A DNA stretch of 64,000 bases. It comes from Cristatella mucedo. Lineage: Eukaryota; Bryozoa; Phylactolaemata; Cristatellidae. Below, in pieces: positions 43,881 to 55,800 of this stretch; the first letter of the stretch is position 1; each line of letters begins with the position of its first letter. The stretch spans positions 12,660,501-12,724,500 of the forward strand of contig WPIO01000004.1 in the NCBI GenBank assembly GCA_009760855.2. Direction: 5' to 3'. The translations under genes were made by a program, and so were the position numbers. Under the pieces are notes generated by a model. The model made no database searches. It saw nothing but the letters and a program-made list of their open reading frames with translations, and was not told where the DNA came from.

Positions 43881-44587
43881 CACAGGAAGCACAGCAAAAT
43901 GATCAACGTGGAACGAGGCGGTCTCCGGACAGGGATCTTCTTTATGTGGCAATGGTAGGCGGGACATAGCATCAGCATTAGCATGATTGATTGCCTACGA
44001 AAATAACAATTACTACAAAGCGACGAGAATGGGATTTGAACGACGTGCTCCGTGTAATACAGAAGGATCCGATACGAGAGCTCCCACAGCGTCGGGTGAG
44101 CAGACGTACGCAGACTACGCTTCAATTTCTGCGAGGATGTGCCTCGAGAAACGTATTTCTGAAGAGTCCCGACGAAAGGCAGTAGCTGCTTCCAGGCCCG
44201 CGTGCTGGCCGTGCGGCCCGGCCCCGAGTTTCCGATATAAACGGCATCTGCTTGAGCCGTCTCTCTTGATCTGTGCGCGACTGCCCGCACAAACTTAACA
44301 CGTGTTATTTTGATTTATTTGCTGTTCTTTAGGACTAAATGTGAACTAACTAGACCCCAATTTTTCAGCTTTCTCATCTGAAATGGGTTAATTGCAAGTG
44401 AATTGCTGTCCTGGTCACAAAAGCAAAGTTTGCAGGGAATTTTCTGTACGTCTAAGGCATAAGCACTTACTAACACTTACTAAACAGGGTCGGAAATCTC
44501 GATACATGGTGTAATTTAGGTTGCAGCTATGATTTTGGCATGTAGGACACTAAACCTTGAACTTGAGGGGCATATCACTGAGTCGAC

Positions 44588-44750
44588 GCCTTAGGGGCCG
44601 TGGCAAGTTGCTCGCTCTTTACGATTGAGGTCGTGGGTTCGAATACTGCAGTGGGTGATCCTTTATTTCCTATTGCAAAGGGTGGTGATAGCCATTAAAG
44701 CCCTTATACCCCTAAACAAAAGAGGCTGTTAAATTAGTTAATATTACATT
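44588..44750 (+). mobile_element. SINE-1 copy
   Basis: Head GCCGTGGCAAGTTGCTCGCT with B box GGTTCGAATAC, body with GTGGTGATAGCCATTAAAGC, and tail AAAGAGGCTGTTAAATTAGT. Confidence 0.75.
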
Positions 44751-45099
44751 CCATATAAAATCCGCTCAAATGTTCTTAAGTGCCTCTAAGGACGCGTTAG
44801 TTTAACTCTTATTATTATTTAAAGGCTCTTTTGGATTGTTAGTTTAGATCTTGGAAAAACTGTTCTGAGATAGCTGGAAGTTCCTTTAGCGACACTAAAA
44901 ATATGAGCAGTGCCCGAAAAATTCCTGCATCTTGAAGATCGAGACCACCTCAATATCTGCCGAGTTTTACGAAATCCAAGCCGCAAAATTCTACAAAAAT
45001 TGAGTTTGTTATGGTTTATTATTATGAAGACGGAATGTATTTTTGAAATAATGCACTCTGATACCTCGATTGAAAGTTAAATGGATGAGCCAAGTATTC

Positions 45100-45102
<3 letters not shown>

Positions 45103-45194
<92 letters not shown>
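45103..45194. repeat. (CT)n microsatellite
   Basis: About 46 uninterrupted CT units in the intergenic region. Confidence 0.98.
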
Positions 45195-45198
<4 letters not shown>

Positions 45199-45619
45199 AT
45201 TCATCGCTCTTACTGACTGGTATTATTTATTCAGAAACGGTCAAGGTTGAGACATCTGGTTTTACACGTTTCCATAAACAGCTTAAACAGTTTCAACGCT
45301 ACGAAAGAAATTGACGGTGAAGTTTGAACGAGAAACGCCCAAGCACGCTTCCTAAAGGAAAAAAGCTTCCGATACGAAAAAAATTGGGTTAGAAGTCTTG
45401 GCAAAACATCGGAAAACTGAAAACAAGGTGCCCTTTAAGTATTAAAAAGTGACAATTAACGTTACGAGACCAATGAAACGGCTTAAAATAACTTATGTAA
45501 GTCCTTGTTCACTATAAAAGGCTGCTAAGTATCTCATTCTATTTACTGCTTCGTCGGTTTCGTGTATCGTCTTGAACCAGGTCTGGCCTATGGTTTCCCA
45601 TGCACAAAATAGCTTGCTT

Positions 45620-45683
45620 CAAACCACTGACTATTACTGAAAAAATTCCTTCAAACCACTGACTATTACTGAAAAAATTCCGG
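45620..45683. repeat. Perfect 32-bp tandem duplication
   Basis: The 32-bp unit beginning CTTCAAACCACTGACTATTA and ending AAAAAATTC occurs twice in succession without mismatch, so it is recent. Confidence 0.9.
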
Positions 45684-45989
45684 ACACTCGTTGTGATGTA
45701 TTTTTAGAGGAACTGGTTGGTGCCAGCAGTAAATATTAATTTGTAGTAATCTGACATCGCAACAAAATAAAATTCATCAAAATGAAAACTATGCCGGGAG
45801 CCGTAAGAAGTTTTATATACTTATTATAATTATTTTCCAGATACTTTTTTCTTTGTTTTCGGAAGAGGCCAATTGCAAATGTTTTTGCACTGCCTTTCGG
45901 TATCAGTTTTGTTAACTCATCCAAATCATACCGTTAGGAGCATTTTTTGGGCCAGGAATTTCATAAAACATTGAAATAGTTGAGATGAT

Positions 45990-46065
45990 ATCTGAATTCC
46001 TGGGTTCGAATACTGCAGCACGTAATTCTTTTTTACCCACTGCAAGCGGGAGTGACTGTCGCTTT
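45990..46065 (+). mobile_element. SINE-1 fragment
   Basis: B box GGGTTCGAATACTGCAG and the body CACTGCAAGCGGGAGTGAC are recognisable. It is truncated on both sides. Confidence 0.55.
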
Positions 46066-46069
46066 TATC

Positions 46070-46660
46070 GCCCTCTCGAAATGCGATCGTCCCTCCAGGA
46101 AACCGATATTAACACGCGGGACCTGCACGTCGAATGCTCCCCATTAGCAGTCTGTACAGTCCCATCTAAGAAAGGGGCCACCATCTCTCCGGAGAAACAC
46201 CTTGAATCCCATTGGCCGCTTGAGTTGCTCTCTAATTCCGGTCCCTTCCATGGCTTTTGGAGAGAGGCTGAAGGCTCAATTGATATTACCTACGCGGCGC
46301 CATAATGGACCTGTGCTAGGGCAGCCGGTAGCATCACGGCAGACCGTAAAAGTCCTCTATGCGGCTTCCCACTCGGGTCCGGATGTCCTAGCAGTGAGAC
46401 AGTATACAGAACTGATTGAAAACAAAGGTGAGGCTTTAGCGAGCGTTCCATCCTTTAAACGGGAGGTCCTAGAAGCCGTTGACGTTGGCGCCCTCACGCC
46501 CAAGAAATCGACGCAAAGCGGAACGGACTCTGATTGGGAGCAGAACGAAGTGCCGGCCCTTCTACATCGGCCTAACCGGATAAGCGGAGACACAGAGGAG
46601 CAGAACGCTAATCGTGTACCGTCCCTGCAATCCTCATTACTCAATACACTACAACAATAA
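46070..46660 (+). other. Unrecognised open frame, 152 codons
   Basis: The plus-strand frame 46202-46660 (MNPIGRLSCSLIPVPSMAFG ... SLLNTLQQ) is more hydrophilic than random and ends at a TAA. I see no known domain, signal or start context. It may be part of a degraded mobile element between two SINEs. Confidence 0.3.
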
Positions 46661-46732
46661 TTTAGCTCATTTTAAAAATAAATGACCTCTTCTAGAAGCA
46701 GTCCCAGGTCCAACGGAAAGAGAGCCACGAGT

Positions 46733-46865
46733 CCTGCTTTGGCTCAGGGGTTAAGGTGCTCGTTTTTGACGACCGAGGTCGTGAGCCCTGCGGCGCATGT
46801 GAAGCGCCTGGATAGAGATTAAGCTCTCTCGGAACGCTATACAAATCAATTATATATATATAATT
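46733..46865 (+). mobile_element. SINE-2 (tRNA-like head, LINE-like tail)
   Basis: Head TTGGCTCAGGGGTTAAGGTG (A-box-like) with GACCGAGGTCGTGAGCCC in the B-box position. It runs directly into GAAGCGCCTGGATAGAGATT and CTCTCTCGGAACGCTATACA, the same layout as the LINE-B tail. It ends in AT repeats. Confidence 0.75.
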
Positions 46866-46869
46866 ATAT

Positions 46870-47695
46870 ATTCAATATTTTTTTTAAGTGGAAGTGTTAA
46901 TAAAGCCCTCTGCACAAATGTTAAACCCATTTTTTGAGGCGAGTCTGAATCTCCTCACCGAATGCGAGCCGCCAAGAAGCCTTTTGCATCCGTCGTCTGG
47001 CAGGAGACTGCGACCTCCAGCCCCAGCTCGGATAATCTGAAGTCGGAAGGTCCTCACCGGCGAGGAGTGCTGCTGTGATGCCTGCCGTGCGATGCCTGCT
47101 GAGTGATACCTGCTGTGCGAGTTGCTGCTGGACTCCCTTTTGCTGAACGACTCGAAGCTGCCGACGGACGAGACGAGGGCGCGCTGCCCAGAACCAGGCC
47201 CTGCAAAGTTTTAAAGAAAAAGAAAAACGCTCTCCGCATCCAAAGCTTCCGCCACCGGGAAGCTTCTTTGGAGCCGTGCGTGTAATAAATAGCAAGGAAT
47301 TCGCGCCCCAGTTCGGAGAGCCTGAAGCTGAGCGCGCCGCTCGACGGTCTCTGCAGACTTGATTTGACTACTAATATTTGAATATTCTGCGCGTCTTCTA
47401 CGGTCGCTCCCTTCAAATAAACTATAGCCCGTCTGAAAACCTGCCGCGTACGCGTGTAAGCAGTGAGCGCGGGGATCTAGAAGCACTAAAGGTCCACCTA
47501 AAAGCAAATCGTGTGGTTCGCGCCTTCGGCTTCTGCTGTTGTAATTAGCGAAGCGCCTGACACTAATGCACATGCCTCACCTGTGACCAATAGTTAAGCC
47601 GTTGAAGCGTCAGGCCACTGATGCAGGTTATATTTCGTGTCGTCTGCTGTAATTGATCGAGCGAGACAGACTAGGACTTAAGCCCTACAGGGGAC
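46870..47695. other. GC-rich unrecognised stretch
   Basis: Between two SINEs, this stretch is open on the minus strand over 47054-47573 in two frames with Ser/Arg/Ala-rich composition. No family is recognised and no splice-linked exons are seen. Confidence 0.3.
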
Positions 47696-47697
47696 CG

Positions 47698-47875
47698 GTG
47701 AGCCGTGATGGCACACTAGGTAAGGCGGTGCTTTTCACGACCTCGGTCCCGATGTCGTGGGTTCGAATCCTGCAGTGGGCGATCCTTTATCACTCCTGCA
47801 AGCGGTGGTGATAGCCGTCGAGGCTCTTCTGTCGCCATACAAAAGAGGCTGTTAAATCAGCTAGTATTATTTAAT
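47698..47875 (+). mobile_element. SINE-1 (tRNA-derived, best B box)
   Basis: It is nearly identical to the 5-kb copy. It starts GAGCCGTGATGGCACACTAG and has a perfect B box GGTTCGAATCC. The body reads GCAAGCGGTGGTGATAGCCG and the tail ends GCTGTTAAATCAGCTAGTAT. Confidence 0.87.
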
Positions 47876-47889
47876 TAACCTCACGAAAT

Positions 47890-48660
47890 TTTAATACCAA
47901 TAATGGGAATAATGGGTCTTCTGTATTTCTTCTTAAGAGAAGGAAAGCTCTATCCAGAAGCTTTACGACTCAGCGAGAGTCGAAATCAGCAGTTAGTGAG
48001 GTGCATGGGATCATGCTCGGACAAGCATGCAAAAGCAATCGAGTGTCATGCTTAGGCCACCATGCTAAAGCGCACACGATGACACTCAGGGCTACCTGTT
48101 AGTAGGACTTCTGGCCGGTACCTTGCTCCGAATCGTGCTCAGATACGCACGGAGACCAAGACATGTGAGCAAAAAAGATAAGTTCTCTTGGGCGAAAAAA
48201 CATAGCGGACACGAACGGGTGCATCTTTAGCTGAGACTCAAAAAGCAAAGTCATTGAACGTAGTCGCAACAGGTGGAACGAATTCCACAATCACAATGCG
48301 TACGAGTTGCAGGCTCGATCGCCAGAAGATTTCTTGTTTAGTAGAGGGGCCGGCGAGACGACAAGAAGCAAAGGAGTGCCGGGGTAGTGGGTGGTGCTAG
48401 AGCACACTGGAGGAGCGAGGCGTTCGAATAGGTCGGCTGATGCCAGCTAGTTAAGCGACCTGTAATCCAGACAGAGGATCGTGAAATCGATAGGATGCGT
48501 GATAGGGAGCCAGTAAATCGCAGACAGAAGTGTCGTGACTGCAGACCAGATGAGCAGCTGAGTTGTGCATCAGTTCAGGAGGCGATTAACGGCAATGGGT
48601 GGAAGTCCCGTATAAAGGGACTGCCAGCGACCTAGACTAATGTCACAAACTGGTGACTAG
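47890..48660 (-). mobile_element. LINE-C 3' fragment
   Basis: This is the longest LINE-C copy. The tail is at 47900-47990, the shared TGCTTAGGCCACCATGCTAA block at 48040-48110, and the ORF remnant reaches about 48650. Confidence 0.6.
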
Positions 48661-49542
48661 TTTGGCGAAACCAATCCTAGGCCCGGCGGCCTGTCCATGG
48701 AGGACCGCTGGGCTTGTAAGAGGAACTCGCGAGGGTGTTCTCTGGGAAATGGAAAATCGGCTGTAGCAGCCCGGCCCCACCCACCGGCTGGACTGGGAGG
48801 GGGCTTTAGCCCACCCAGAACCATCACAATGCTCTTAACTGTATATCGCTCTCTGATGGGCGCCCACGATATTGCTGACCGCTTGGGAGACTTCTTCGAA
48901 TTAAGGACCCTACTCCAAAGTGCAGAGAATTTGTATCAATCTGGGGACACGCAAACTAGCTGATATGCCAGTCTGTCTCAGTGTCAGTGCTTCTGGGAGG
49001 TCGGACGTAGGTATAACTGACTCCAGAACCAGGAAGTATGTTTGGATCTCACAGCTGGTGCTAATCAACACAGCCGGCGTAGAAATAAAAGCAAATGACT
49101 AGTAGCTGCACCGGCTGTCACTGAGGGGGTCGCCAATGAACAGCAGAGCCCAGAAAAATGAGGTGCCACGAGTAAACACATTGCTAGTCGTTGCTTCGTG
49201 ACTCTTATGAGGCACCTACTCGTTCCTATTTCGTGTCAATAGCAGCTACACCGTGCCATATAAACCGCATAGTCGCAGCCACCGACTTGCCAGTTCCCGT
49301 AGACGGAGTAGACGCTTGCACTAATTATTTATCAAGTCTAGATGAAAGAACTGACCATTCCGTATGCTTTCAAATTCTCTAACATAACGTGGCTTGCTCA
49401 TTTGAGCTAAGTAAATCCAGTCATAGTGCACAGCAGATTTAAAAGTAGCCTGAAGTTACTTTAACACTCAAGCTGGTCCCTCGGTTGGAGTGGTATGCAT
49501 AAGGGGCTAAAGATTGAACACAATTGCATCAGCGTTTGCAAC

Positions 49543-49548
49543 TTTATT
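49543..49548 (-). terminator. CAND1 polyadenylation signal
   Basis: TTTATT on the plus strand is AATAAA on the coding strand. It lies 163 nt beyond the CAND1 stop codon, the first such hexamer seen. Confidence 0.55.
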
Positions 49549-49710
49549 AATAACTGCACCAACAGAAACATCTGAACCAGCAAGGGATAAAGCACCATGC
49601 CCACACAGCCAAATGGACAGTACAATGATCCTGCAGTTTGGTTTTTCGTTAGATACCACATACCGTGTATAGGCAAATGGGCTCATTCACTGTCAACTAC
49701 GTCCGCCGAG

Positions 49711-49844
49711 CTAGTTGACATCCATTAGTGTGGAGGAGTCATTGCCAGTCAGATGAACATCTTTCTGAATGCTGTCAAACAATGACTGAAGCTCCGGCGA
49801 TGCTTTAATTTGGTTCGTGAAGTCTACCATGTGAGCATTCTTAT
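49711..49844 (-). CDS. CAND1: CAND1 terminal exon
   Basis: The 134-nt exon encodes [20 protein letters not shown] and [18 protein letters not shown], and ends TLMDVN with a TAG stop at 49713-49711. The acceptor is TTTCCAG. The short acidic tail is of the vertebrate type. Confidence 0.96.
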
Positions 49845-52800
49845 CTGGAAAGCAAAACTACCTTTTTCGGCAACTGCAGAATGACTGCTATTAAGCAAAG
49901 CAGGCTTCACAAAAATGGAGACAACAAACGATAGTTGAATTTGGAGTTTCCCATATTACCAGCAGTCGAACCACGTCTATTTTTTTTATTTCGTTGCTCA
50001 ATACAGGCTACATCCAAATAGAGAAAGTCGGTTATGCTTACCTCGAGAATGCCAAACAAAATAACGAAGAACCACATGGCTCATATAAATCACGCCTGAT
50101 AACGACAAGTTCGTCAAGAAAAAACAGCGTTCGAGCTTTGAGGAAGCAACCGAGTGGCACAGGATGTAACTTCAATCGGAGGGAGATGGAGGTCAGCAAA
50201 GAGCCACCAACTAGCACAAACATTCTGTGTGCATGCCGCATGTGTGAATGTGTGTACAGAATACAACTCTCAGGACCAAGCTAACTAAATCTCATTAACT
50301 ACAACTAACTACACCACAATCCAATTACTCTTGTTAGCTAACAATGCTACTCAAAACCGAGGAGTGGGGTATGAACAACTATCTGTTGCCAAGCCGCATC
50401 CACATAACTGAATTTTTCTTCTATATTAACAACAATGACAGATCTTTCGCATAGCTACTTAAGAGAACCAAATCCCCAATACACACACTACAACTTGCGG
50501 CCAGAAAAGCGATCGCCAAAAGTTAATAACAGGCAAGCCACCACGTTTAGGAAAGCATCTAAAAGTGCTTTATTTTAAGCTTAGACCAGCATGCAAACGA
50601 ACACAAGAAGATGCTAAGGGCCATTGGTTAGTAGGACCCCTGGTAAGCAATATATGCACTTAATCATGCACACGTAACATTGCGAAGCACCAAGGAATAA
50701 AGACTAGTTCTCTGGGGCGCAGGGGAAGCTGAGCGGAATAGATGCATCTTGAGCTGAGACTTAAATAATGATAAGTCAATGAAGGTGGCAGCACAACCTG
50801 AACAAATAAGTTCAAGAATTTCGGTGCATCAGCGCAAAACGATTAAGGGCACAGGCCAGAGTTTTGAATAAAGGAAATTGCATTAATCTAGATGCGATGT
50901 CACAAACACATAAACCAGTTTGACTGTCATGCTCTTGCCTAAGCAGGGCCTAATTTTGGCAATGCTCAACTGAAAGTAGGCTAACTTCTCAGTGGAGGCA
51001 AGGTGCCCATCCAATGACACGTCGCTTGGAGCAGCATGGCCAGATTGCAGGCAGACGTCACTGGAGTGCTGCCAGATGAACCGATCTCGAAGAAGAGATA
51101 ATCCAACTTGGGAGTGATACTAGGCTAGCTTAAAGGTATTGGGTTGCTCTAATCGTAGCTAATCTTCAGAAATGTTCGGAGGGACCATCCAAGTGTGAAT
51201 AGTAATAATAATAAGGCATTTATATAGCAGTCTAAGATAACTAAATCTATTTATAGGCACTTAACAAGTGCTGAAAAGGAAGCATCTCAATTGGTTAGTG
51301 ATAACATGCACAATGTCATCACACATAGACTCACATATGAAAAGTGTCTTGAATAAGAACTAAAGAACCAAGACTGGACAAAAATGGCTTGGTTTCTCAC
51401 GATCCAGGAATGGCTTTTTATGAGTGGCCTGACTACAGCTCTTTTGAGGAGAGCAGACTTCGACGATAACCAGGGTCACGTTTACAGTATTAGCTAAGGT
51501 GGACAGCAAGTCTATGTACCTCATAGCTAGAACTTTGAGAACATGATCGAGAGGAACTAGTGGTCTTCTTAGCCAGGGAGACAAATTTAGCAATGAGTCC
51601 AGCAGAGACAGGCATGAAGGAAGAAAGAGAAGAAGGGCAGGGCAATGATGGGTTGGAGTCTAGCAGGGACGGCAGTAAGGGGATGGAGTTACAATTCGTT
51701 CCATCAAACCGCCTACAAAGAATAGAGAGAAAAGCTCGGCTGAGTCGTCATTCAGATCACTTCGAGGTATGCTCCTTTGTGACCAAATTAAGAAGACGAT
51801 CAACAGTGAGCAACAACAGAGATTATTGATATGTAAGTTTGACTATTTCTACATATATGGTTGGGAAAAAAGATCGTGTGGCGCGATTTTAATAATACAT
51901 GGATAGCTACGACCTACAATCATCCTCAAATGTCAACCGCTGAAAAGTATGAACAGACTTTTAGCCACCCATTGCCGGCGTTTTTGTCTTATTTTTGTAT
52001 TCTTGCTTTTTAGACGTAAGCCATAAACCAAAGAGCATCGGCAGACCCCTGGTTTAGTTCAGAGGAGCAAACTCATCTTGGACTTTGGCTCGAGTTAAGC
52101 TGTTGCATATCAAGGAGAGAAGGTCGGTTGAAAGGTCAAGCATATGAGCAGAGGATGTGCAAGTTTGCTTCGGACAGCATCAATGTCAAGAGACTTTATA
52201 AGTAATTTGTTATGTAGAAAGATAAAAACATTCAGAGGGCAATGAAATCGGTTAGAATCAGATGAGTATAAAAGGAATGGCGATAGAGGTTGATGGGATA
52301 AAATCGCTGGAGAAAATTTGGTCAAGGCCTTTTATGTGTATAGGGGCTTGGATGTGAACACAGAGGCAGAAAGACTGAGACAATGCAAGCATGCTAGAAC
52401 ACACCGGATCTGTTTGGCAATCAACATATATATTGCAATCAACCAGAATTAGAAGCAGGCGATACCTAGTGCAAAGAACTCAGTCAGAAAAAGCAGAGAT
52501 GAAGCTGGAATTGCTACCTGGTGGGCGATAAATTACATTCAATATTGGCAACTTACCAGAACAGGACAGAAAATTAAGAGATTCGAAGGATTGTTTAGTA
52601 AGAACCGAGAAAGGATTAATAGTGAAAGAGATGTGGGCGACAATGGCTTTTCCAAAACCAGGTGTCAATGATCTCGAAGTGTGAAACATGGAGAAACCTT
52701 GTAGAGTAGCATCGTTGATGTCTCAATAACAGCAAAATGGCGAGCATCGTCAAGTATCAAGCAACTAATAGTTCATTGCACAATGAGTGTGTATTCCACA

Positions 52801-55800
52801 GGCACGACCTTAGAGAGTGTACACAGTTTAGCATTGGTTTTTTGAGCTAAAGAAATTAGCATTAGCTCCTAAATTAGCATTAGCTTCTAAGGGAATGTGT
52901 TGCGGTTAGTAACAGTGCAGATTTTAGTTTGATGCACCCAGCCCTGCCTGGCACACCGGTGTTCTAGCCAAACTCTTTACTACTACGCCTTCTGCCCTCA
53001 ATGCATTATATTGGAAATGCCAAAAATGCTTCCCGAGATGCGCGTACAACACATATAGATCAACAGCTGCAAACGAGTGCCAAGAGCCACTGGAGCACCG
53101 TACAACTATGTGAAGGATGTACATATACAGACACAAAAATAGCGAGTCATCGTGTGGGTACATCTGCTACAAATAGCATAGCAGACGTTCGGACACGAAG
53201 GCCTTTACTATTTATGATTTTGCGTGTCCAAGCCCCGATACGCCATACACACAGATAGGCGAAATTACATCAAGTCATCTATGGTTACTCACCAGCCTCA
53301 GGCACCTTCAGCAAGGACACAACAGCACGCAGTGCTGATCGCTTAAGCTCATCACTTTTTTCATACTCTTGCTTTACAGCATTAGCCTTCACCTTTGAAG
53401 TACAAGTTTGCTTCAAAGGTTCTATTAACCTGTCTAGTCCTAAAACGAACGGAAAATGGAACAGAATAGCAGATACAAATACGAAGAGCCAGAACCATGG
53501 AAATCTCACAAGCATGGGCAAGCACAGTCAAATTTGCATACAGGTATGAGTCAGCATAGCAGCCATTTCACACACACCTAAAGCGATAGGATGAACGACT
53601 CTGCGGTTACCCATGTTATTAATTGCACACAGATCAAAAGCTCGAAGCAATCTGATGAAGAATTGCATGACGAATCGATCACTTTCTAACCTGTCTACAG
53701 CTCAGAACATCTAAAGCATCCAGTTCTCAGATTGTGCTCCCGGACTCATTTCCCTGAAGGCATTCTCAAATACGTGAGGTATTTGAAAGAGCAAAGCTAC
53801 AGTCAAAAAGTATTTTCACGAGGCTGCAGCTGCAGTGGTAACTCGTTCATGGCAACCTACTCTGGAGCACCGGGCCGGGGCATAGATGGGCGAGCCGCAC
53901 AAGCATGAGGTACGTGAGCATCTTCACATCGTAATGATCCTTGAGCCCATCTTCTACATGGTTCAAGAACTCGAATAAGTCGATCCTGTCCAGGCAAGAG
54001 TCCAGCAGAGTGTACATGCATTCAAAAGCTGCCTACAAAAAGCATACCACTTTATTAACCATTACATATAAGAACAATGCATGAACAATGACTAAAATTC
54101 ATCGACAGGCTTAACAAGCACACATGATGTTAACTAAGCCATACAGACCTTTCTGAATTATTAGTCAGAGGGGGTCACCAGTCTTCTAGTCAGTCATCAA
54201 CTAAACTCCCACCCTTAGCATGTAATTATCGAGTCGGCAGCCGTTCAACAACAATTCAATTCAAAGAGTTATTAATAGTCCAGAATGCATGTTTGAGAAA
54301 AACTAAACCGCCGATGTTATCAGCACAAGAAAATCCTTCGGTTGCTAGCAACCATCCAGTGATAACCTCGACGGTGCAGGCTAATGGCAAGCTAGGCGCA
54401 TATCAAATCACAGTCTGCACAGAAGCATTATTTCATTAAAGCCAGCGAATTACCTTACGAATGTCGAGGCCATCATCAACCGTGTGCTTGAACGGACCCA
54501 TCTCAACTTCTCGTATTAGCTCTTTCTATTTGATTATAAAGTAAAAAGTCACGAAACAAACAAGAACCCGATTAGCTTTACGACCATGCAAGCCTACCAA
54601 TAAAAGAGACAGCAGCAGAACTGCATTACTGACCTTTACTTTAGTTTCGGCATACAACAATGGCAGGAAGGAGCCTAGGAGATCGCGAATTAATGATGGT
54701 TTGTTGTGTGCAGCTGAATTGAATGTAACAAGAGCCACGCGCCTGACGTTCAGATCTGCCTTCGGGTCGTGCAAAGTGCCCAAGAAATCACCAATGCATG
54801 ACCGCAGTAGAGGATCAATAGCTTGAGGCTGAAGAAAATCAAAATCGTGCTTGTAGTATGTCAACTCTACACGGCGATACGATACGTGAAAGAAAGCCCA
54901 GATGCCTACAGCACAGGCATGCTTCCTTGCCACTGCAAAGCTTCAGCATTCTCCAGGCAGCACGGCAAAAACATAAAAAGATCACTCTTCACCACATCCT
55001 CACCTCACTGAATGAAACACGAGGACTCAACACACCCTGGAATATATATGTACGGGAACAATACAAGCATCAGCCCACAACAGGATCTAGTGTCCTCCTT
55101 ATCTACCATGACATGGAAGGACAGTCATGCGACAAGTCGGAAAGAGAGTTCAATATAATGACTGAATGTATATGGTAGCCATACAAGACTAGCTATCTGC
55201 TCAAGCAAGTTGCAAAAGACAGTAAATAAGGAAGATTTAAAAAAGAAGTAAAGCCATCTTAACAAAGCATATAGATGTACCCAACAACAGAAGTCTGTCA
55301 TTAAACATAACACGGATATCACAACACACAATTCCAAATCTGTCGAACAGAAGAATCAGCCACAAAAGCAAACGTAGGCTGAGTCGCATCAGCTTTAGAG
55401 ATACCTCGGCACACCTCCCCATACAATTATTCACAATGCCCAACCAAGAGATATAGCATAAATGAGGCCCCCTCAAGGATTAAGCAAGCACATACTGTAC
55501 ACGCTTGCACCAGCTGTAAGCATGGGTAGCCATTGTGAAAGGTGAGTATACAGTGTGCTATTGTACGGAAAGAAACGTGACTCAAAAAGTTCCTAAAGCT
55601 GCTCTATTCTCTTGTGCAATAAAAAGCCGTTGGTAGGCAAGTTGTTGCGTGTGCACAGAGCTGGCATCAAACACAACTACACTGGCCTCTGGCAAGGCAA
55701 AGTGGCCGAGCACTTCAAATTCTAACTGCTGCTACAATGGCACTATCCCAGTTGGAATGTTTCCTTTACACAGGATGCTTGGTGAAACCTAAAGTGGCAA

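Larger units (their letters stand above)
44750..45985. other. AT-rich unrecognised stretch
   Basis: It holds a long (CT)n tract and a perfect 32-bp tandem duplication. A minus-strand 62-codon frame (45736-45924) reads DELTKLIPKGSAKTFAIGLF and is Lys/Asn-rich. I recognise no family. Confidence 0.4.
39304..49542. other. Convergent intergenic region between SETD9 and CAND1
   Basis: No conserved gene is recognised over 10 kb. It holds LINE, SINE and gag fragments listed separately. 39640-40420 and 41120-42530 appear unique. Short open frames are present, but none shows a known family. Confidence 0.5.
49845..53292 (-). other. CAND1 last intron
   Basis: This 3.4-kb intron holds a LINE-C fragment (50570-51180) and a longer CR1-like LINE copy (51190-52740), both in the same orientation as CAND1. 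The remainder has no recognised feature. Confidence 0.6.

Noticed and set aside
47698-47770. A possible functional tRNA gene
   Set aside because: The A and B boxes are present, but the rest does not fold as a tRNA, and the same sequence recurs many times with a fixed non-tRNA body, so it is a SINE head.
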